DNA of 64,000 nucleotides from Dermacentor variabilis (Eukaryota; Arthropoda; Arachnida; Ixodida; Ixodidae): the NCBI RefSeq assembly GCF_050947875.1, contig NC_134572.1:129254105-129318104 (forward strand), written 5' to 3'. Of this stretch, positions 62,801 through 64,000 are shown in pieces (the stretch's first letter is position 1; every line of letters begins with the position of its first letter). The position numbers and the translations under genes were made by a program. Under the pieces are notes generated by a model. It had not been told where the DNA came from. It saw nothing but the letters and a program-made list of their open reading frames with translations, and ran no database searches.

Positions 62801-64000
62801 TACTAGATGGCGCTAGTTACTGTCCTGTTGGCGATGGCATCGTCATCGTTATAGAGTGCCATTAGATTGCAATCACACAGTATAGATACAGAGTCCAGCA
62901 TTCTTCAACAGCAGCAGCTGTGCTGAGACATGCTGTTAAGCAGATTTAGCATGCATTATGGATTTTGTAAATGGCATAGAGCTTTGTAGGAAACTATCAT
63001 CAAGAGCTTCGTGGAGATGGGAATCCAAGCAGCGTCCAACAGCACAGAGGACAACCAGCTTTCGGAGAGTGCCAATGAGGCAAGAGGGCGACTGAATAAA
63101 GGTGTTCATATTTGGCCACTAGCAGCTGTGTTTTTCTGCATAAAATCTGACCGCAGTTTTAAGGCTTCCTGGCGGCATGGCCCGTGCTGGCGTGAAGCCA
63201 CACTTTTGGGCAAAATTCTTGCTGCTGTGAAGCCACACCTCAAGGCGAACTTCGCGTATAACCCACATCGTGATTTTACTGTTATATTTTTGAAGTTTTG
63301 GTGCAGGTTATACGTGTCAAAATACAGTGCTTGCAGTGGGAGACTGCTGCAGCAGCCGGTGAGCCGCCGCACTGCCGGGTCGGAAGCACCACCGTGAAAG
63401 CTGGCGCGCTGCTGAGAACACAGTTGGGGCCACAGTATGTTCGAATTAACCATTGCAACCACTTACGTGTTAACTTTCCAAAACTTTTGCACATTAAAAT
63501 AGATTATCATTCTGACAGGACCACAATGTCAGTTTGAATAAACAGAAAGTTCGAATTAGCGAGATTCCACTGCACTAGCACTGTAGCAATGAGCATAAAG
63601 AATTTGCAATTAGCATTACCATTGTGCAAATTAGCAATTACTATTTATACTGTAGCAATTACACAGACAATTGACATTAACACTATCAATTAGCATTAGC
63701 ACTATGGCAATTAGCACTCTGCAGGCAGTACTAACCCAGCTGCATGGCTTGCTGCGGCGGAGGCCACTGCTGGGAGAGCTTTTGTTGTGGGGGTGCCAAA
63801 GGGGATGATGGTGGCCCTCCCAGGTGGTCCTTCTTCATCTGGCGCTGCAGCAAGTCCCGAAGCTGCTGCCTCGCCAACACCTGCTCCCCGCCACCAATGA
63901 CCATCTCATCTGGCCGCACTCCGGCGGCACCTGGAGGGGTGCCTGCACTCGGAGAGGATGGCACACGCGGCGTCGCCACAGGCCTTGCGTACGGATCGGC
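8857..64000 (-). CDS. KMT2C/D (trr): KMT2C/KMT2D (Trr) histone H3K4 methyltransferase, central part, 15 exons, partial at both ends
   Basis: Reading minus-strand exons from 64000 down to 8857 gives one open frame of 2,289 codons across 14 introns; all borders are GT..AG and all phases agree. The protein is Gln-, Pro-, Ser- and Gly-rich with family hallmarks in the expected order: RQQLRDLLQRQ (an LXXLL box), LGNDFNILEYADPELD, a coiled coil with STKQRQLAKTGQEL, then MVMQEYRAKQ. Known for the family: KMT2C/D place H3K4me1 at enhancers as the scaffold of a COMPASS-like complex with WDR5, RBBP5, ASH2L, DPY30, UTX and PTIP, and bind nuclear receptors through LXXLL boxes. The PHD fingers and the FYRN/FYRC/SET catalytic end are outside the window, so catalysis is inferred from family. 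No start or stop codon is visible. Orthology to vertebrate KMT2C versus KMT2D cannot be separated; Drosophila Trr is the nearest arthropod name. Confidence 0.9.
9258..10470. repeat. 1.2-kb interspersed repeat, copy 1
   Basis: Begins aaaggggcactgaaccac and ends aaaaggtggttcaggattcctttaa; the ends are partly complementary. Shared landmarks with 17130-19950 in the same order: gaagcggagttattggc, gacgccactg, gctccagtctggccatgc, gtgtggccaaagttt, gaatctgctata. No intact ORF. Class unknown to me. It sits in the intron between exons 14 and 15. Confidence 0.7.
10471..11072. other. Remainder of intron between exons 14 and 15
   Basis: No gene or repeat recognised. Ends with the exon 14 donor at 11072-11071 on the minus strand. 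Confidence 0.5.
11073..11261 (-). CDS. KMT2C/D (trr): KMT2C/D exon 14 of window
   Basis: Acceptor CTTATGCAG|GTG, donor CCTCAG|GTGAGT, phase 0 on both sides, 63 codons. Encodes VVKTPSPPLAPVSTSAMSFP, THTLNFTLRQTGMPQ and a basic/hydrophobic end QLVVLPAKTVVPVVPQ. Composition matches the neighbouring exons. Skipping it would preserve frame. Confidence 0.78.
11262..11799 (-). other. Intron between exons 13 and 14
   Basis: 538 bp, AT-rich, GT..AG borders on the minus strand; no repeat or gene seen. Confidence 0.7.
11800..11861 (-). CDS. KMT2C/D (trr): KMT2C/D exon 13 of window (62 nt)
   Basis: A 62-nt microexon found by splice signals: acceptor TTGCTTTCAG|GA, donor CCACAG|GTTAGT. It enters in phase 1 from exon 12 and exits in phase 0 into exon 14, giving RISDEKPCIEKIMNERTTPPQ read over two pieces (RISDEKPC, IEKIMNERTTPPQ). 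Its removal would break frame. Assigned by perfect phase fit and good borders; no motif on its own. Confidence 0.72.
11862..12239 (-). other. Intron between exons 12 and 13
   Basis: 378 bp, AT-rich, GT..AG; nothing else seen. Confidence 0.7.
12240..14354 (-). CDS. KMT2C/D (trr): KMT2C/D exon 12 of window, 704-codon disordered exon
   Basis: The largest exon (2,115 nt). Acceptor TTGCGTAG|GT; donor CTCA|GTGAGT; phase 1 on both sides. Order: Pro/Ser-Pro-rich start (SPDPSRTPPSLSRPSS), an LXXLL box in VESLSDLLSRVSKTPS, KQESILQYLRAGSVGSPAS, Ser-rich sequence, a polyGln/His tract (about 13205-13435), SQYVPQQGMLVRRIVQGPRP, Gly/Asn- and Ser-rich sequence, an acidic part, and a conserved-looking end VSDETHFFDHMNMGMDVKLE. 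Translation of the opposite strand across the Gln tract gives long Leu/Ala ORFs that are artefacts. Confidence 0.88.
14355..14791 (-). other. Intron between exons 11 and 12
   Basis: 437 bp, GT..AG (minus strand). No recognised feature; ORFs crossing it are read-through from exon 11. Confidence 0.7.
14792..15292 (-). CDS. KMT2C/D (trr): KMT2C/D exon 11 of window, polyglutamine-dominated
   Basis: Acceptor TACTGTGCAG|AT and donor CCAAG|GTACGG, phase 1 on both sides. DLEDFQQHQQ leads into more than 100 residues that are mostly Gln with interspersed His and Met, then a conserved-looking tail: QMLIKREDGSTGPPVS, PHMGARPPFQQHEGQ and RFPGNPPIPRYLSRQ. IKRE is a sumoylation-type site. The Gln codons are a CAG/CAA mixture, with runs of pure CAG short. 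Confidence 0.82.
15293..16733 (-). other. Intron between exons 10 and 11
   Basis: 1.44 kb. 16493-16555 (gtccccgaagggacccttaagggaataataaatgatgatgatgg in parts) resembles a retroposon 3' tail with an ATG-repeat end. 16575-16665 contains atataacaaa and tttgttataa in opposite orientation, a possible terminal-repeat remnant. No gene recognised. Confidence 0.5.
16734..16887 (-). CDS. KMT2C/D (trr): KMT2C/D exon 10 of window
   Basis: Acceptor TTTTCTTAG|GAT, phase 0; donor CACGAAG|GTACGG, phase 1. Encodes DEPGILGDGFQLREGIEKG, an eight-Gln run, then MMSSIVQGLLTQHSPLHEG. It is separated from exon 9 by a 9-kb intron filled with transposons. A further short exon within that intron cannot be excluded, although the phases on both sides match directly. 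Confidence 0.75.
17130..17450. repeat. 1.2-kb interspersed repeat, copy 2, left part
   Basis: Matches 9258-9575: gaaatgcatttgacgtt, gaaatacttcgccaca, agcggagttattggcaatca, tagacgccact, tatgatgtgccaaa. The match stops shortly before the pogo-derived insertion at 17526 and resumes near 19036. Confidence 0.65.
17526..18702 (-). mobile_element. Internally deleted pogo-like element, copy 2
   Basis: TA-flanked (17524-17525, 18703-18704) with the same inverted ends as copy 1, reversed. On the minus strand it encodes an N-terminal helix-turn-helix (AAILYAEETNHCAAGR, FDVSKRVVREWR, about 18065-18165), then a part reading toward a C-terminal VRSFAKF-like and acidic end near 17660-17780. The DDE core is absent at the same place as in copies 1 and 3. 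Length 1,177 bp, within 4 bp of copy 1. Confidence 0.82.
19036..19950. repeat. 1.2-kb interspersed repeat, copy 2, right part
   Basis: Landmarks shared in order with 9600-10470: gtgagcgcact, gctccagtctggccatgcc, ttgaccgac, cacaagttgcacatttt, tgtggccaaagttt, caatagcagcc, gaatctgctatat, gtttgctatctgaagattatctt. The plus-strand ORF at 19744 is unlike any protein I know and lies wholly in the repeat. Confidence 0.65.
20040..20180 (-). mobile_element. Diverged Ruka-like SINE fragment
   Basis: Shows ttatggggtttaacatccca, then gattttgatgacacagggct and ttttaacatgcaccca, the order of the 3' half of the SINE at 42353-42590. No tRNA-like part, no duplication found. Confidence 0.5.
20341..21309 (+). mobile_element. 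piggyBac-like element, internally deleted
   Basis: Flanked on both sides by TTAA (20337-20340 and 21310-21313), the piggyBac target. Termini CTCTTTCCCTAC and gtagggaaaggg are inverted repeats with one mismatch. 969 bp; it carries pieces of a piggyBac transposase (see 20470-21240). Removing it together with one TTAA rejoins cccattaattcaatc of the host element. Confidence 0.85.
20470..21240 (+). pseudogene. piggyBac transposase remnant
   Basis: The first ORF (20470-20745) is basic then acidic (EVFSDLDSEEVRF, SESGSDD), like piggyBac N-termini. The next frame has PGIKVPVREEG and YFELFLTNEQI, matching the start of the piggyBac catalytic domain. A later piece (about 21040-21230) has Cys residues and EANPSLHTF, like the C-terminal Cys-rich finger. 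Most of the catalytic domain with its Asp triad is deleted. Confidence 0.65.
23187..23562 (+). pseudogene. Tigger transposase: N-terminal HTH joined to acidic C-terminus, no DDE core
   Basis: VLSIEEKLDIVRAIERDTKK followed by SALARNMDLLLTTVCGIW is the Tigger/CENP-B N-terminal helix-turn-helix. Within about 130 bp the next frame gives EVSTSDSDEDDAKSDSTGDS and TVAEAARYVSLMNAVV, the usual acidic and helical C-terminus. About 300 residues with the DDE triad are missing. Confidence 0.7.
23921..25033 (-). mobile_element. Tigger-like element nested inside 22824-25097
   Basis: Begins CAGTCGCCGACCGTTTATT and ends aaaatcggtcggcgactg, with duplicated TA at 23919-23920 and 25034-25035. Deleting it restores cacag-TA-ctaccg of the host. 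1,113 bp, with a minus-strand transposase C-terminus (24020-24412). A second, one-ended copy of the same family is at 44663-45003. Confidence 0.82.
24020..24412 (-). pseudogene. Tigger transposase C-terminal fragment
   Basis: Minus-strand ORF of 130 residues: SFDSFIGADTAVLTCAELDD, then acidic PPDDDSESEDDAPC, and LSEIQAYLIARKRNSVQRRI near the end, a pattern seen in the C-terminal tail of Tigger transposases (acidic run then helix then DFF). No DDE residues remain. It is the only coding part I recognise in this element. Confidence 0.65.
25716..25797 (-). mobile_element. tRNA-derived SINE head
   Basis: On the minus strand it reads tagcggtggctcagtggcta (A-box-like), then gatcacaagtttgattccc (B-box-like). 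The body after the tRNA-like part is not recognised. Not a functional tRNA: no acceptor stem. Confidence 0.55.
25864..26067 (-). CDS. KMT2C/D (trr): KMT2C/D exon 9 of window, Ser/Pro-rich
   Basis: Acceptor ATTCCAG|GTG and donor CCGCAG|GTCAGT, both phase 0, 68 codons. VSTGAGGVTCGPPRSPMPPP is followed by many Ser-Pro pairs (SSPMGGPSPSPRM, QLPSPRTPRPP), consistent with a disordered, proline-directed phosphorylation region. Assigned to the gene by strand, frame, phase and composition rather than by a diagnostic motif. Confidence 0.75.
27187..27806 (+). pseudogene. THAP-type zinc finger pseudogene fragment
   Basis: The frame from 27187 has ADKPLELTDTLCMYFEA, and the frame from 27357 continues YDHVLDGKAVRIPHEKPSLS then PDAVPTILPNVPKCLSN. 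In THAP proteins a Cys..His pair is followed by HFE, a hydrophobic stretch and AVPTI; here the frame changes between the two parts and upstream zinc ligands are not clear. Likely from a transposon-derived THAP family amplified in the genome. A second THAP fragment is at 41562-41815. Confidence 0.55.
28175..29225 (-). mobile_element. Internally deleted pogo-like element, copy 3 (right end missing)
   Basis: TA plus CCGTACTTACACGAGTATAAG at the left, as in copies 1 and 2. Minus-strand ORF 28305-28574 reads CEYNYWLVAEDHELTPTEPV directly into KRASLMAACGWVHSAWA and ends ALWDRSSDDNGSTSEDD, showing the deletion junction in an open frame. The ORF 28660-28923 holds the N-terminal helix-turn-helix (YAEETNHCAMGRKFDVSERV). 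Homology to copy 2 stops near 29225 and no right inverted repeat is present. Confidence 0.78.
30839..31162 (-). CDS. KMT2C/D (trr): KMT2C/D exon 8 of window, end of coiled coil
   Basis: Acceptor TTTTTCAG|CTG, phase 0; donor GTGTCT|GTAAGT, phase 0. LRKLCRQHSMVMQEYRAKQQ completes the coiled coil from exon 7 and matches the KMT2C/D pattern of R-x-x-Q/H then (I/M)QEYR-K-Q. A short Gln/Met tract and a Met-Ser-Pro repeat (MSPAMSPGMSSAMSP) follow. Both flanking introns are phase 0, so loss of this exon would keep frame. Confidence 0.9.
31163..33662 (-). other. Intron between exons 7 and 8
   Basis: 2.5 kb. Holds a retroelement protease remnant (33076-33396). 32580-32672 is AT-rich with repeated tattcg motifs ending attcgcaaactccta, like a hAT terminal repeat, without a partner. 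The rest has nothing recognised. Confidence 0.55.
33076..33396 (-). pseudogene. Retroelement aspartic-protease-like remnant
   Basis: A 106-residue minus-strand ORF contains a DTGA motif preceded by VDGVPLEAFI, the arrangement of retropepsin active sites, followed by a hydrophobic strand. No reverse transcriptase, integrase or LTR is found beside it, so it is an isolated remnant of an LTR retrotransposon, or possibly chance. Confidence 0.5.
33663..34036 (-). CDS. KMT2C/D (trr): KMT2C/D exon 7 of window, conserved coiled coil
   Basis: Acceptor GTCCGCAG|TT, phase 1; donor CCAG|GTGAGT, phase 0. After a Gly/Pro linker comes PPPGPMVAAYEQWLAQQEAL, then a charged helix with KKALEGDVGKLRKAKKAL, STKQRQLAKTGQELPQ and AAELQRIAQEQPGMQKNLDQ. 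This block (two helices around a KQRQL core) is conserved in KMT2C/D and predicted coiled coil. It continues directly into exon 8 as LRKLCRQHSMVMQEY. Confidence 0.93.
34590..34630 (+). repeat. Retroposon 3' tail with short tandem repeats
   Basis: The stretch ggaataaatttcaatttcaattt is an AATAAA followed by aatttc tandem repeats, the usual 3' end of several arthropod non-LTR retrotransposons. The body upstream has no coding I recognise. Confidence 0.45.
35265..36183. mobile_element. pogo-derived MITE
   Basis: TA-flanked (35263-35264, 36184-36185). The left end CTGTATTTACTCGCATAATG mirrors the right end cgatgattatgcgagtaaatacgg; subterminal ggtgcaatcattac and ggggtgcgatcattatg also mirror. 919 bp; no transposase seen inside. 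Confidence 0.72.
36327..36591 (-). CDS. KMT2C/D (trr): KMT2C/D exon 6 of window
   Basis: Acceptor TTGCAG|GTG, phase 0; donor CACG|GTAAGC, phase 1. Encodes VNPNQLVGNPGQRYHQMPGG followed by low-complexity Gly/Pro/Met sequence including MRQPMSVGPGGPM and HLVRTEQGAIRVMGGPPP. No folded domain is evident; it links the FNILEY region to the coiled coil in exon 7. GC content is visibly higher than in the flanking intron. Confidence 0.85.
37715..38843 (+). mobile_element. Internally deleted Tigger element nested in 37090-39239
   Basis: TA-flanked (37713-37714, 38844-38845). The left end CAGTCAACGACTGAATTTTCAG mirrors the right end aaaaatcggtcgttgactg. The coding parts (38208-38583) keep only the first and last portions of the transposase. 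1,129 bp. Confidence 0.8.
38208..38583 (+). pseudogene. Tigger transposase: HTH plus acidic C-terminus, DDE core missing
   Basis: ASKRGKQYRRLLMEKKAAII and KQVVSGPSQADVSKEFGM form the N-terminal helix-turn-helix. After a frame change within 25 bases the sequence is GDSEDSDVEDEEPMPAPPTS, then QIEVNMIACNWNAVQTTINK and FFKPLQQ with a stop at 38581-38583, the C-terminal tail. None of the catalytic domain is left between them. Confidence 0.72.
39474..40402 (-). CDS. KMT2C/D (trr): KMT2C/D exon 5 of window, FNILEYADPEL motif
   Basis: Starts after acceptor ATAATCAG|GT and reads LGNDFNILEYADPELD, one of the clearest conserved KMT2C/D signatures. An acidic run (DLDDKEDDLDEVG) follows, then two sumoylation-type sites (VKQE, VKEE near 40176-40205), a short Gln/Arg tract (about 39994-40083), Met/Gly/Pro-rich sequence, EKREQRKQ and SDVDFERLKADVLSG. 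Donor CCT|GTGAGT at 39473, phase 0. An in-frame ATG within the exon is internal, not a start: the frame continues upstream through the acceptor in the correct phase. Confidence 0.92.
40877..41285 (+). mobile_element. pogo-type remnant with HTH fragment
   Basis: 40877-41060 is the reverse complement of the repeat at 8030-8230. It is followed by a plus-strand piece RTQLKVISIAEEMGNRVTGW and DVDKSRFWKWK (about 41124-41225), which resembles the pogo-type N-terminal helix-turn-helix (K-V-x-x-AEE-GNR-A-G-R). No other transposase part found. Confidence 0.5.
41562..41815 (+). pseudogene. THAP-type zinc finger fragment
   Basis: CAVVGCKNCDWYIKEWNKF starts with the Cys-x4-Cys spacing of THAP fingers. 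A later frame has CCQFFVMHDFPRG and LIRHRCFTNLLKRD. The FPR step and the position normally occupied by Trp are recognisable, but the frame changes twice and the C-terminal Cys-His pair is not seen. Likely a mobile-element-derived THAP copy. Confidence 0.55.
42353..42590 (-). mobile_element. Ruka-type tRNA-derived SINE, full-length-like
   Basis: Flanked by a perfect 14-bp duplication actttattgattaa (42339-42352 and 42591-42604). On the minus strand: acccgccgtggttgctcagt head with A-box, a B-box (cgggatcgaatcccggc), then ggcgaaatgcgaaaacaccc, ggttctttaacg block and a gttttggcacgtaaaacccc 3' part, ending in an ATT-repeat tail (taataataataat on the plus strand). Matches the tick SINE known as Ruka from memory. 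Confidence 0.9.
42764..43274 (-). pseudogene. Tigger transposase: HTH joined to acidic C-terminus
   Basis: MKRKNLPFVVKLAIINRVER followed by DVPTEHKIPRSTLGTILKNK is the N-terminal helix-turn-helix (43050-43274). Directly downstream (42764-43036) VNFDECDEAVASVAEVWSEL and an acidic run form a C-terminal portion. The DDE catalytic domain is missing between them. Confidence 0.7.
44332..44565 (+). mobile_element. Ruka-type SINE, diverged
   Basis: A perfect 10-bp duplication ccaatttttc (44322-44331 and 44566-44575) bounds it. Same order of blocks as 42353-42590 in the opposite orientation: acgccggagtggcttagcag head, gcgggatcaaatccctg B-box, gcgaaatggaaaaaagccca, gcacgttaaagatc, gcctcataatcaaatagtgg end. 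It interrupts a Tigger-type remnant (ttcgcggcccaatggg and ttggacgttaactgca after it). Confidence 0.85.
44663..45003 (-). mobile_element. One-ended copy of the Tigger family at 23921-25033
   Basis: CAGTCGCCGACCATTTATTC and the following 340 bases match 23921-24262 closely, including the end of the minus-strand transposase C-terminus. The match stops after cagcagaaacctgagcaca and no right end is present. Confidence 0.75.
45104..45278 (-). mobile_element. Ruka-type SINE, 5'-truncated
   Basis: A perfect 13-bp duplication ctcattgagtatt (45091-45103 and 45279-45291). Contains the 3' ttttacgtgccaaaaccact block through cgaaatgcgaccgccgaggc, but stops at ggccgggat, so most of the tRNA-like head with A box is missing. 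175 bp. The A-rich tail ttaaaaaaa (plus strand) adjoins the left duplication. Confidence 0.88.
46072..46876 (+). mobile_element. RTE-like non-LTR retrotransposon, 5'-truncated
   Basis: Begins inside the reverse transcriptase: RFADDIALLRNSGDQQQRM carries the catalytic FADD motif. GLKINLQKTKVMFNSLGRE and YIYLGQVVTAD follow, matching the RT thumb and C-terminal region; then a frame change near 46490 and a second frame with WVREQTRVNDILVEIKKKK, WAGHRMRRED and GRQKVRWADEIKKFAG. The 3' end is a GAT/ATG-type repeat (46850-46876), usual for RTE elements. Non-functional: no endonuclease, frameshift, in-frame stop near 46663. Confidence 0.82.
47017..47500. repeat. Degenerate 36-37-bp minisatellite
   Basis: At least ten diverged units of 36-37 bp. 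Two consecutive ones share cgcgaaatgcctag (47137-47150 and 47174-47187 region) and gtccgaggtgc. Units alternate between a gtgctt and an atgcct core. The array decays to the right beyond about 47360. Confidence 0.7.
48043..48522 (-). CDS. KMT2C/D (trr): KMT2C/D exon 4 of window
   Basis: Acceptor ATTACAG|GG and donor CTGG|GTGAGC, phase 1 on both sides. It encodes GPRPAMFRQQLPPSSGFPDG, a Gln tract (about 48261-48316), an Ala-rich run, a basic patch QPAKKKTAGDLVKE and a very acidic end, MEDDLDDDELLG. The last Gly codon is split with the next exon, which continues the acidic motif as LGNDFNILEY. The acidic-then-FNILEYADPEL arrangement is a diagnostic KMT2C/D feature. Confidence 0.9.
49828..50262. 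repeat. Short imperfect direct repeats within the Tigger 5' region
   Basis: Pairs: aggcttccacagtgtgcc and aggcttccgcagagtgcc (about 70 bp apart); gaggcaccccctgcgttcct and caggcacccctgcgtccctt (about 80 bp apart); cattccgccgctcattctaa and catcccgccgctcgttctaa (25 bp apart, 50207-50260). Confidence 0.6.
50480..52009 (+). pseudogene. Tigger (CENP-B/jerky-like) DDE transposase pseudogene with core retained
   Basis: Successive plus-strand frames: a weak N-terminal HTH, FTWFVDMRARNVPISGADLQ (CENP-B-type second HTH), a DDE domain with Asp codons at 51002-51004 (YNADETTLF), 51318-51320 (FIDNRNAHH) and 51414-51416 (QPLDRGIIK), then a C-terminal part to about 52009. At least four frame changes or stops prevent translation. 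In the CENP-B/Tigger family the triad is DDD or DDE; here all three Asp codons survive. Confidence 0.82.
52481..54920 (+). mobile_element. Tigger-like element interrupted by a solo LTR
   Basis: The left end accaggCAAACCTCGTTAATAC and right end attaatgaggtttgactgta match in inverted orientation, as does the 22824-25097 family. A C-terminal transposase remnant (TARALNIMRAFTEKRGLVDK, 53812-53940) is on the plus strand; no DDE core is recognised. The LTR at 54113-54894 sits just inside the right terminus. A hAT-like taggggtgcgaata at 52858 is unpaired. Confidence 0.7.
54113..54894 (+). mobile_element. Solo LTR of an LTR retrotransposon
   Basis: 782 bp starting TGTTAGAT and ending ATCCAACA, flanked by the 4-bp duplication ctac (54109-54112 and 54895-54898). 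Contains gggcttaaaagcc near 54627 as a possible TATA region and aataaac near 54780 as a polyadenylation signal, which favours plus orientation. No internal coding region, primer-binding site or second LTR is present, so it arose by LTR-LTR recombination. The duplication length fits a Gypsy-type element (4-6 bp). Confidence 0.82.
55137..55721 (-). CDS. KMT2C/D (trr): KMT2C/D exon 3 of window, polyglutamine-rich
   Basis: The exon begins MASVEHQQQQL and runs into about 100 residues of mixed CAG/CAA glutamine with Leu heptad-like spacing (LQQQQLQQQ), then QINEARLRMLMLHRQQLMRQQ, a helical Met/Arg/Leu segment, and a Gln-rich end RINRL-like to GIPPQHMPG. Donor CCAG|GTGATT at 55136, phase 1. Two in-frame acceptors are possible, GCAG|GTATGG (exon start 55721) and CAG|GGATGG (start 55742). 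They differ by exactly 7 codons (MDALLAG plus a junction residue). I chose 55721 provisionally. Confidence 0.85.
56420..57381 (+). mobile_element. piggyBac-like element nested in the hAT
   Basis: Termini CCCTTTCGCTGTC and gacagcgaaaggg are perfect inverted repeats. TTAA follows the right end (57382-57385); TTAG precedes the left (56416-56419), one substitution from TTAA. Twin accggtacgt motifs near 56440 and 56480. An acidic Ser/Asp ORF at 57066-57180 (SSDSEYGPSLDLDSD) resembles a piggyBac N-terminus. 962 bp, close to the 969-bp element at 20341. Confidence 0.78.
57571..59391 (+). pseudogene. hAT transposase with BED zinc finger, three stops, no frameshift
   Basis: One frame runs 57571-59391, broken only by TAA at 57766-57768, TAG at 57904-57906 and TAG at 58039-58041. 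Residues from Met1: a BED finger with C26, C29, H46, H50 (TCRTCK to SHLKRH). After the stops comes the RNase-H-like domain: VTTDGW (first Asp), VFIVADNGRN (second Asp region), CFAHTLQL (CxxH) and VSMRWNSEYE. ALDPRFKAV follows, and the dimerisation domain at the end is complete: YPSLSKPAQLYLSVPATQ, SSERLFSSRGNV. About 606 codons in all, the usual BED-hAT size. Nearest relatives are ZBED-type. Stop read-through or recent loss cannot be told apart here. Confidence 0.9.
59755..59864. repeat. Compound TA / GA microsatellite
   Basis: (TA)n broken by catatacacacac, then about 25 TA units, changing to about 17 GA units. ORFs across it with Tyr-Ile and Leu-Ser repeats are artefacts of the dinucleotide repeat. 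Confidence 0.95.
60013..60180. repeat. Palindromic Tigger-derived fragment
   Basis: tttcggacctgtggccac near the left and cgaaaaatcagctg near the right resemble Tigger subterminal sequence, with gcatgcgacggtgccac between. Boundaries uncertain; no duplication found. Confidence 0.4.
61217..61306 (-). CDS. KMT2C/D (trr): KMT2C/D exon 2 of window
   Basis: A 90-nt exon too short to stand out as an ORF. Acceptor CTCATAG|GC and donor TCCC|GTAAGT are both strong. Joined in phase 1 on both sides it encodes GMALQGNRMAMAGPG then ELGFRTPLPPGIMAS, a Met/Pro/Gly stretch resembling the segment after the LXXLL helix in KMT2C/D. Removing it would also preserve frame (90 nt, phase 1 to 1), so it could be skipped as a cassette; that is inference. 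Confidence 0.75.
61582..61812 (+). mobile_element. Ruka-type SINE, plus orientation
   Basis: Starts acccgccgtggttgctcagt, with B-box gcgggatcgaatcccggcc, then ggcgaaatgcgaaaacaccc, gcacgttaaagaaccccagg, gcctcataatcagaaagtgg and gttttggcacataaaaaccc. It is the reverse complement of 42353-42590 with few differences. Poly-T precedes it and no clean duplication is visible. Confidence 0.9.
62392..62463 (+). repeat. tRNA-derived repeat (degenerate, Phe-like anticodon)
   Basis: tcctcgttagctcagatggt resembles an A-box/D-arm. An anticodon stem with loop tcgaaaa (GAA) and a T-arm with gagttcaaatcctg follow. The 3' accagga pairs with 5' tcctcgt at 6 of 7 positions. Position 33 is C instead of T and the D- and T-stems are damaged, so it is probably a SINE-type tRNA-derived repeat, not a working tRNA gene. 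Confidence 0.5.
62614..63325. mobile_element. pogo-derived MITE-like element
   Basis: Begins after TA (62612-62613) with CCCTATTTACTCGTATAAGG. The right part has gtgaagccacacctcaaggc and gcgtataacc, shared with 8030-8281, and an end near caaaatacagt. The right terminus is diverged and the extent is approximate. Confidence 0.5.
63736..64000 (-). CDS. KMT2C/D (trr): KMT2C/D exon 1 of window (5' end beyond window)
   Basis: The frame is open to the window edge, beginning ADPYARPVATPRVPS, a proline-rich run typical of KMT2C/D. It continues into EQVLARQQLRDLLQRQMKK, a basic helix with an LXXLL nuclear-receptor box (LRDLL). The donor is G|GTTAGT (GT at 63735-63734), phase 1. The acceptor lies to the right of the window. 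Confidence 0.88.

Larger units (their letters stand above)
61307..63735 (-). other. 2.4-kb intron between exons 1 and 2
   Basis: Contains the SINE at 61582, a retroposon-like tail at 61845-61890 (caataaagaaagaagaaag), a tRNA-like repeat and the element 62614-63325. 63575-63735 has short repeated ttagcatta motifs. No gene. Confidence 0.6.

Noticed and set aside
1..64000. CRISPR arrays, operons, bacterial-type promoters or terminators
   Set aside because: The window is eukaryotic; no regularly spaced repeats of CRISPR type and no prokaryotic gene organisation are seen.

Overview
This is a eukaryotic, intron-rich window, most likely from an ixodid (hard) tick. The evidence is the combination of Ruka-type tRNA-derived SINEs, BED-hAT, pogo/Tigger and piggyBac DNA elements, an RTE-like LINE fragment, and one giant gene whose exons are separated by repeat-filled introns. 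I cannot name the species.

One host gene occupies the minus strand from the right edge (64000) to 8857. Fifteen exons, all with GT..AG borders, join in a single uninterrupted frame of 6,867 nt (2,289 codons) with every splice phase consistent. The product is the central, low-complexity part of a KMT2C/KMT2D (MLL3/MLL4; Drosophila Trr) enhancer H3K4 methyltransferase. The assignment rests on the LXXLL-containing RQQLRDLLQRQ segment, the acidic LGNDFNILEYADPELD motif, the coiled coil with KKALSTKQRQLAKTGQEL, and the LRKLCRQHSMVMQEYRAKQ segment, embedded in large polyglutamine and Ser/Pro tracts. Both ends lie outside the window: the N-terminal part (PHD fingers) to the right, and the FYRN/FYRC and SET domains to the left beyond an intron of at least 8.8 kb.

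Everything else I recognise is mobile DNA, mostly inside introns. Several insertions are bounded to the base by target-site duplications: a 3.7-kb BED-hAT element (8-bp duplication, 55943-59665) carrying a nested piggyBac-like element; a 782-bp solo LTR (4-bp CTAC duplication, 54113-54894) inside a Tigger-like element; a nest of five DNA elements at 20293-25323; and three Ruka SINEs with 10-14 bp duplications. A recurrent theme is internally deleted pogo/Tigger elements that keep the coding sequence for the N-terminal helix-turn-helix and/or the acidic C-terminus but lack the catalytic DDE core.

Layout left to right: 1-8856, downstream intron with a Tigger pseudogene, pogo derivatives and short repeats; 8857-16887, six exons with short introns; 16888-25863, a 9-kb intron with the nested transposons; 25864-40402, five exons with repeat-bearing introns; 40403-48042, a 7.6-kb intron with THAP, Tigger, SINE, LINE and minisatellite sequence; 48043-64000, the four most upstream exons with the near-complete Tigger, solo LTR and hAT insertions between them. 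I found no convincing functional tRNA, rRNA, CRISPR or promoter, and no undescribed gene system. The novelty is in the transposon architecture and in the detail of the tick KMT2C/D middle region.
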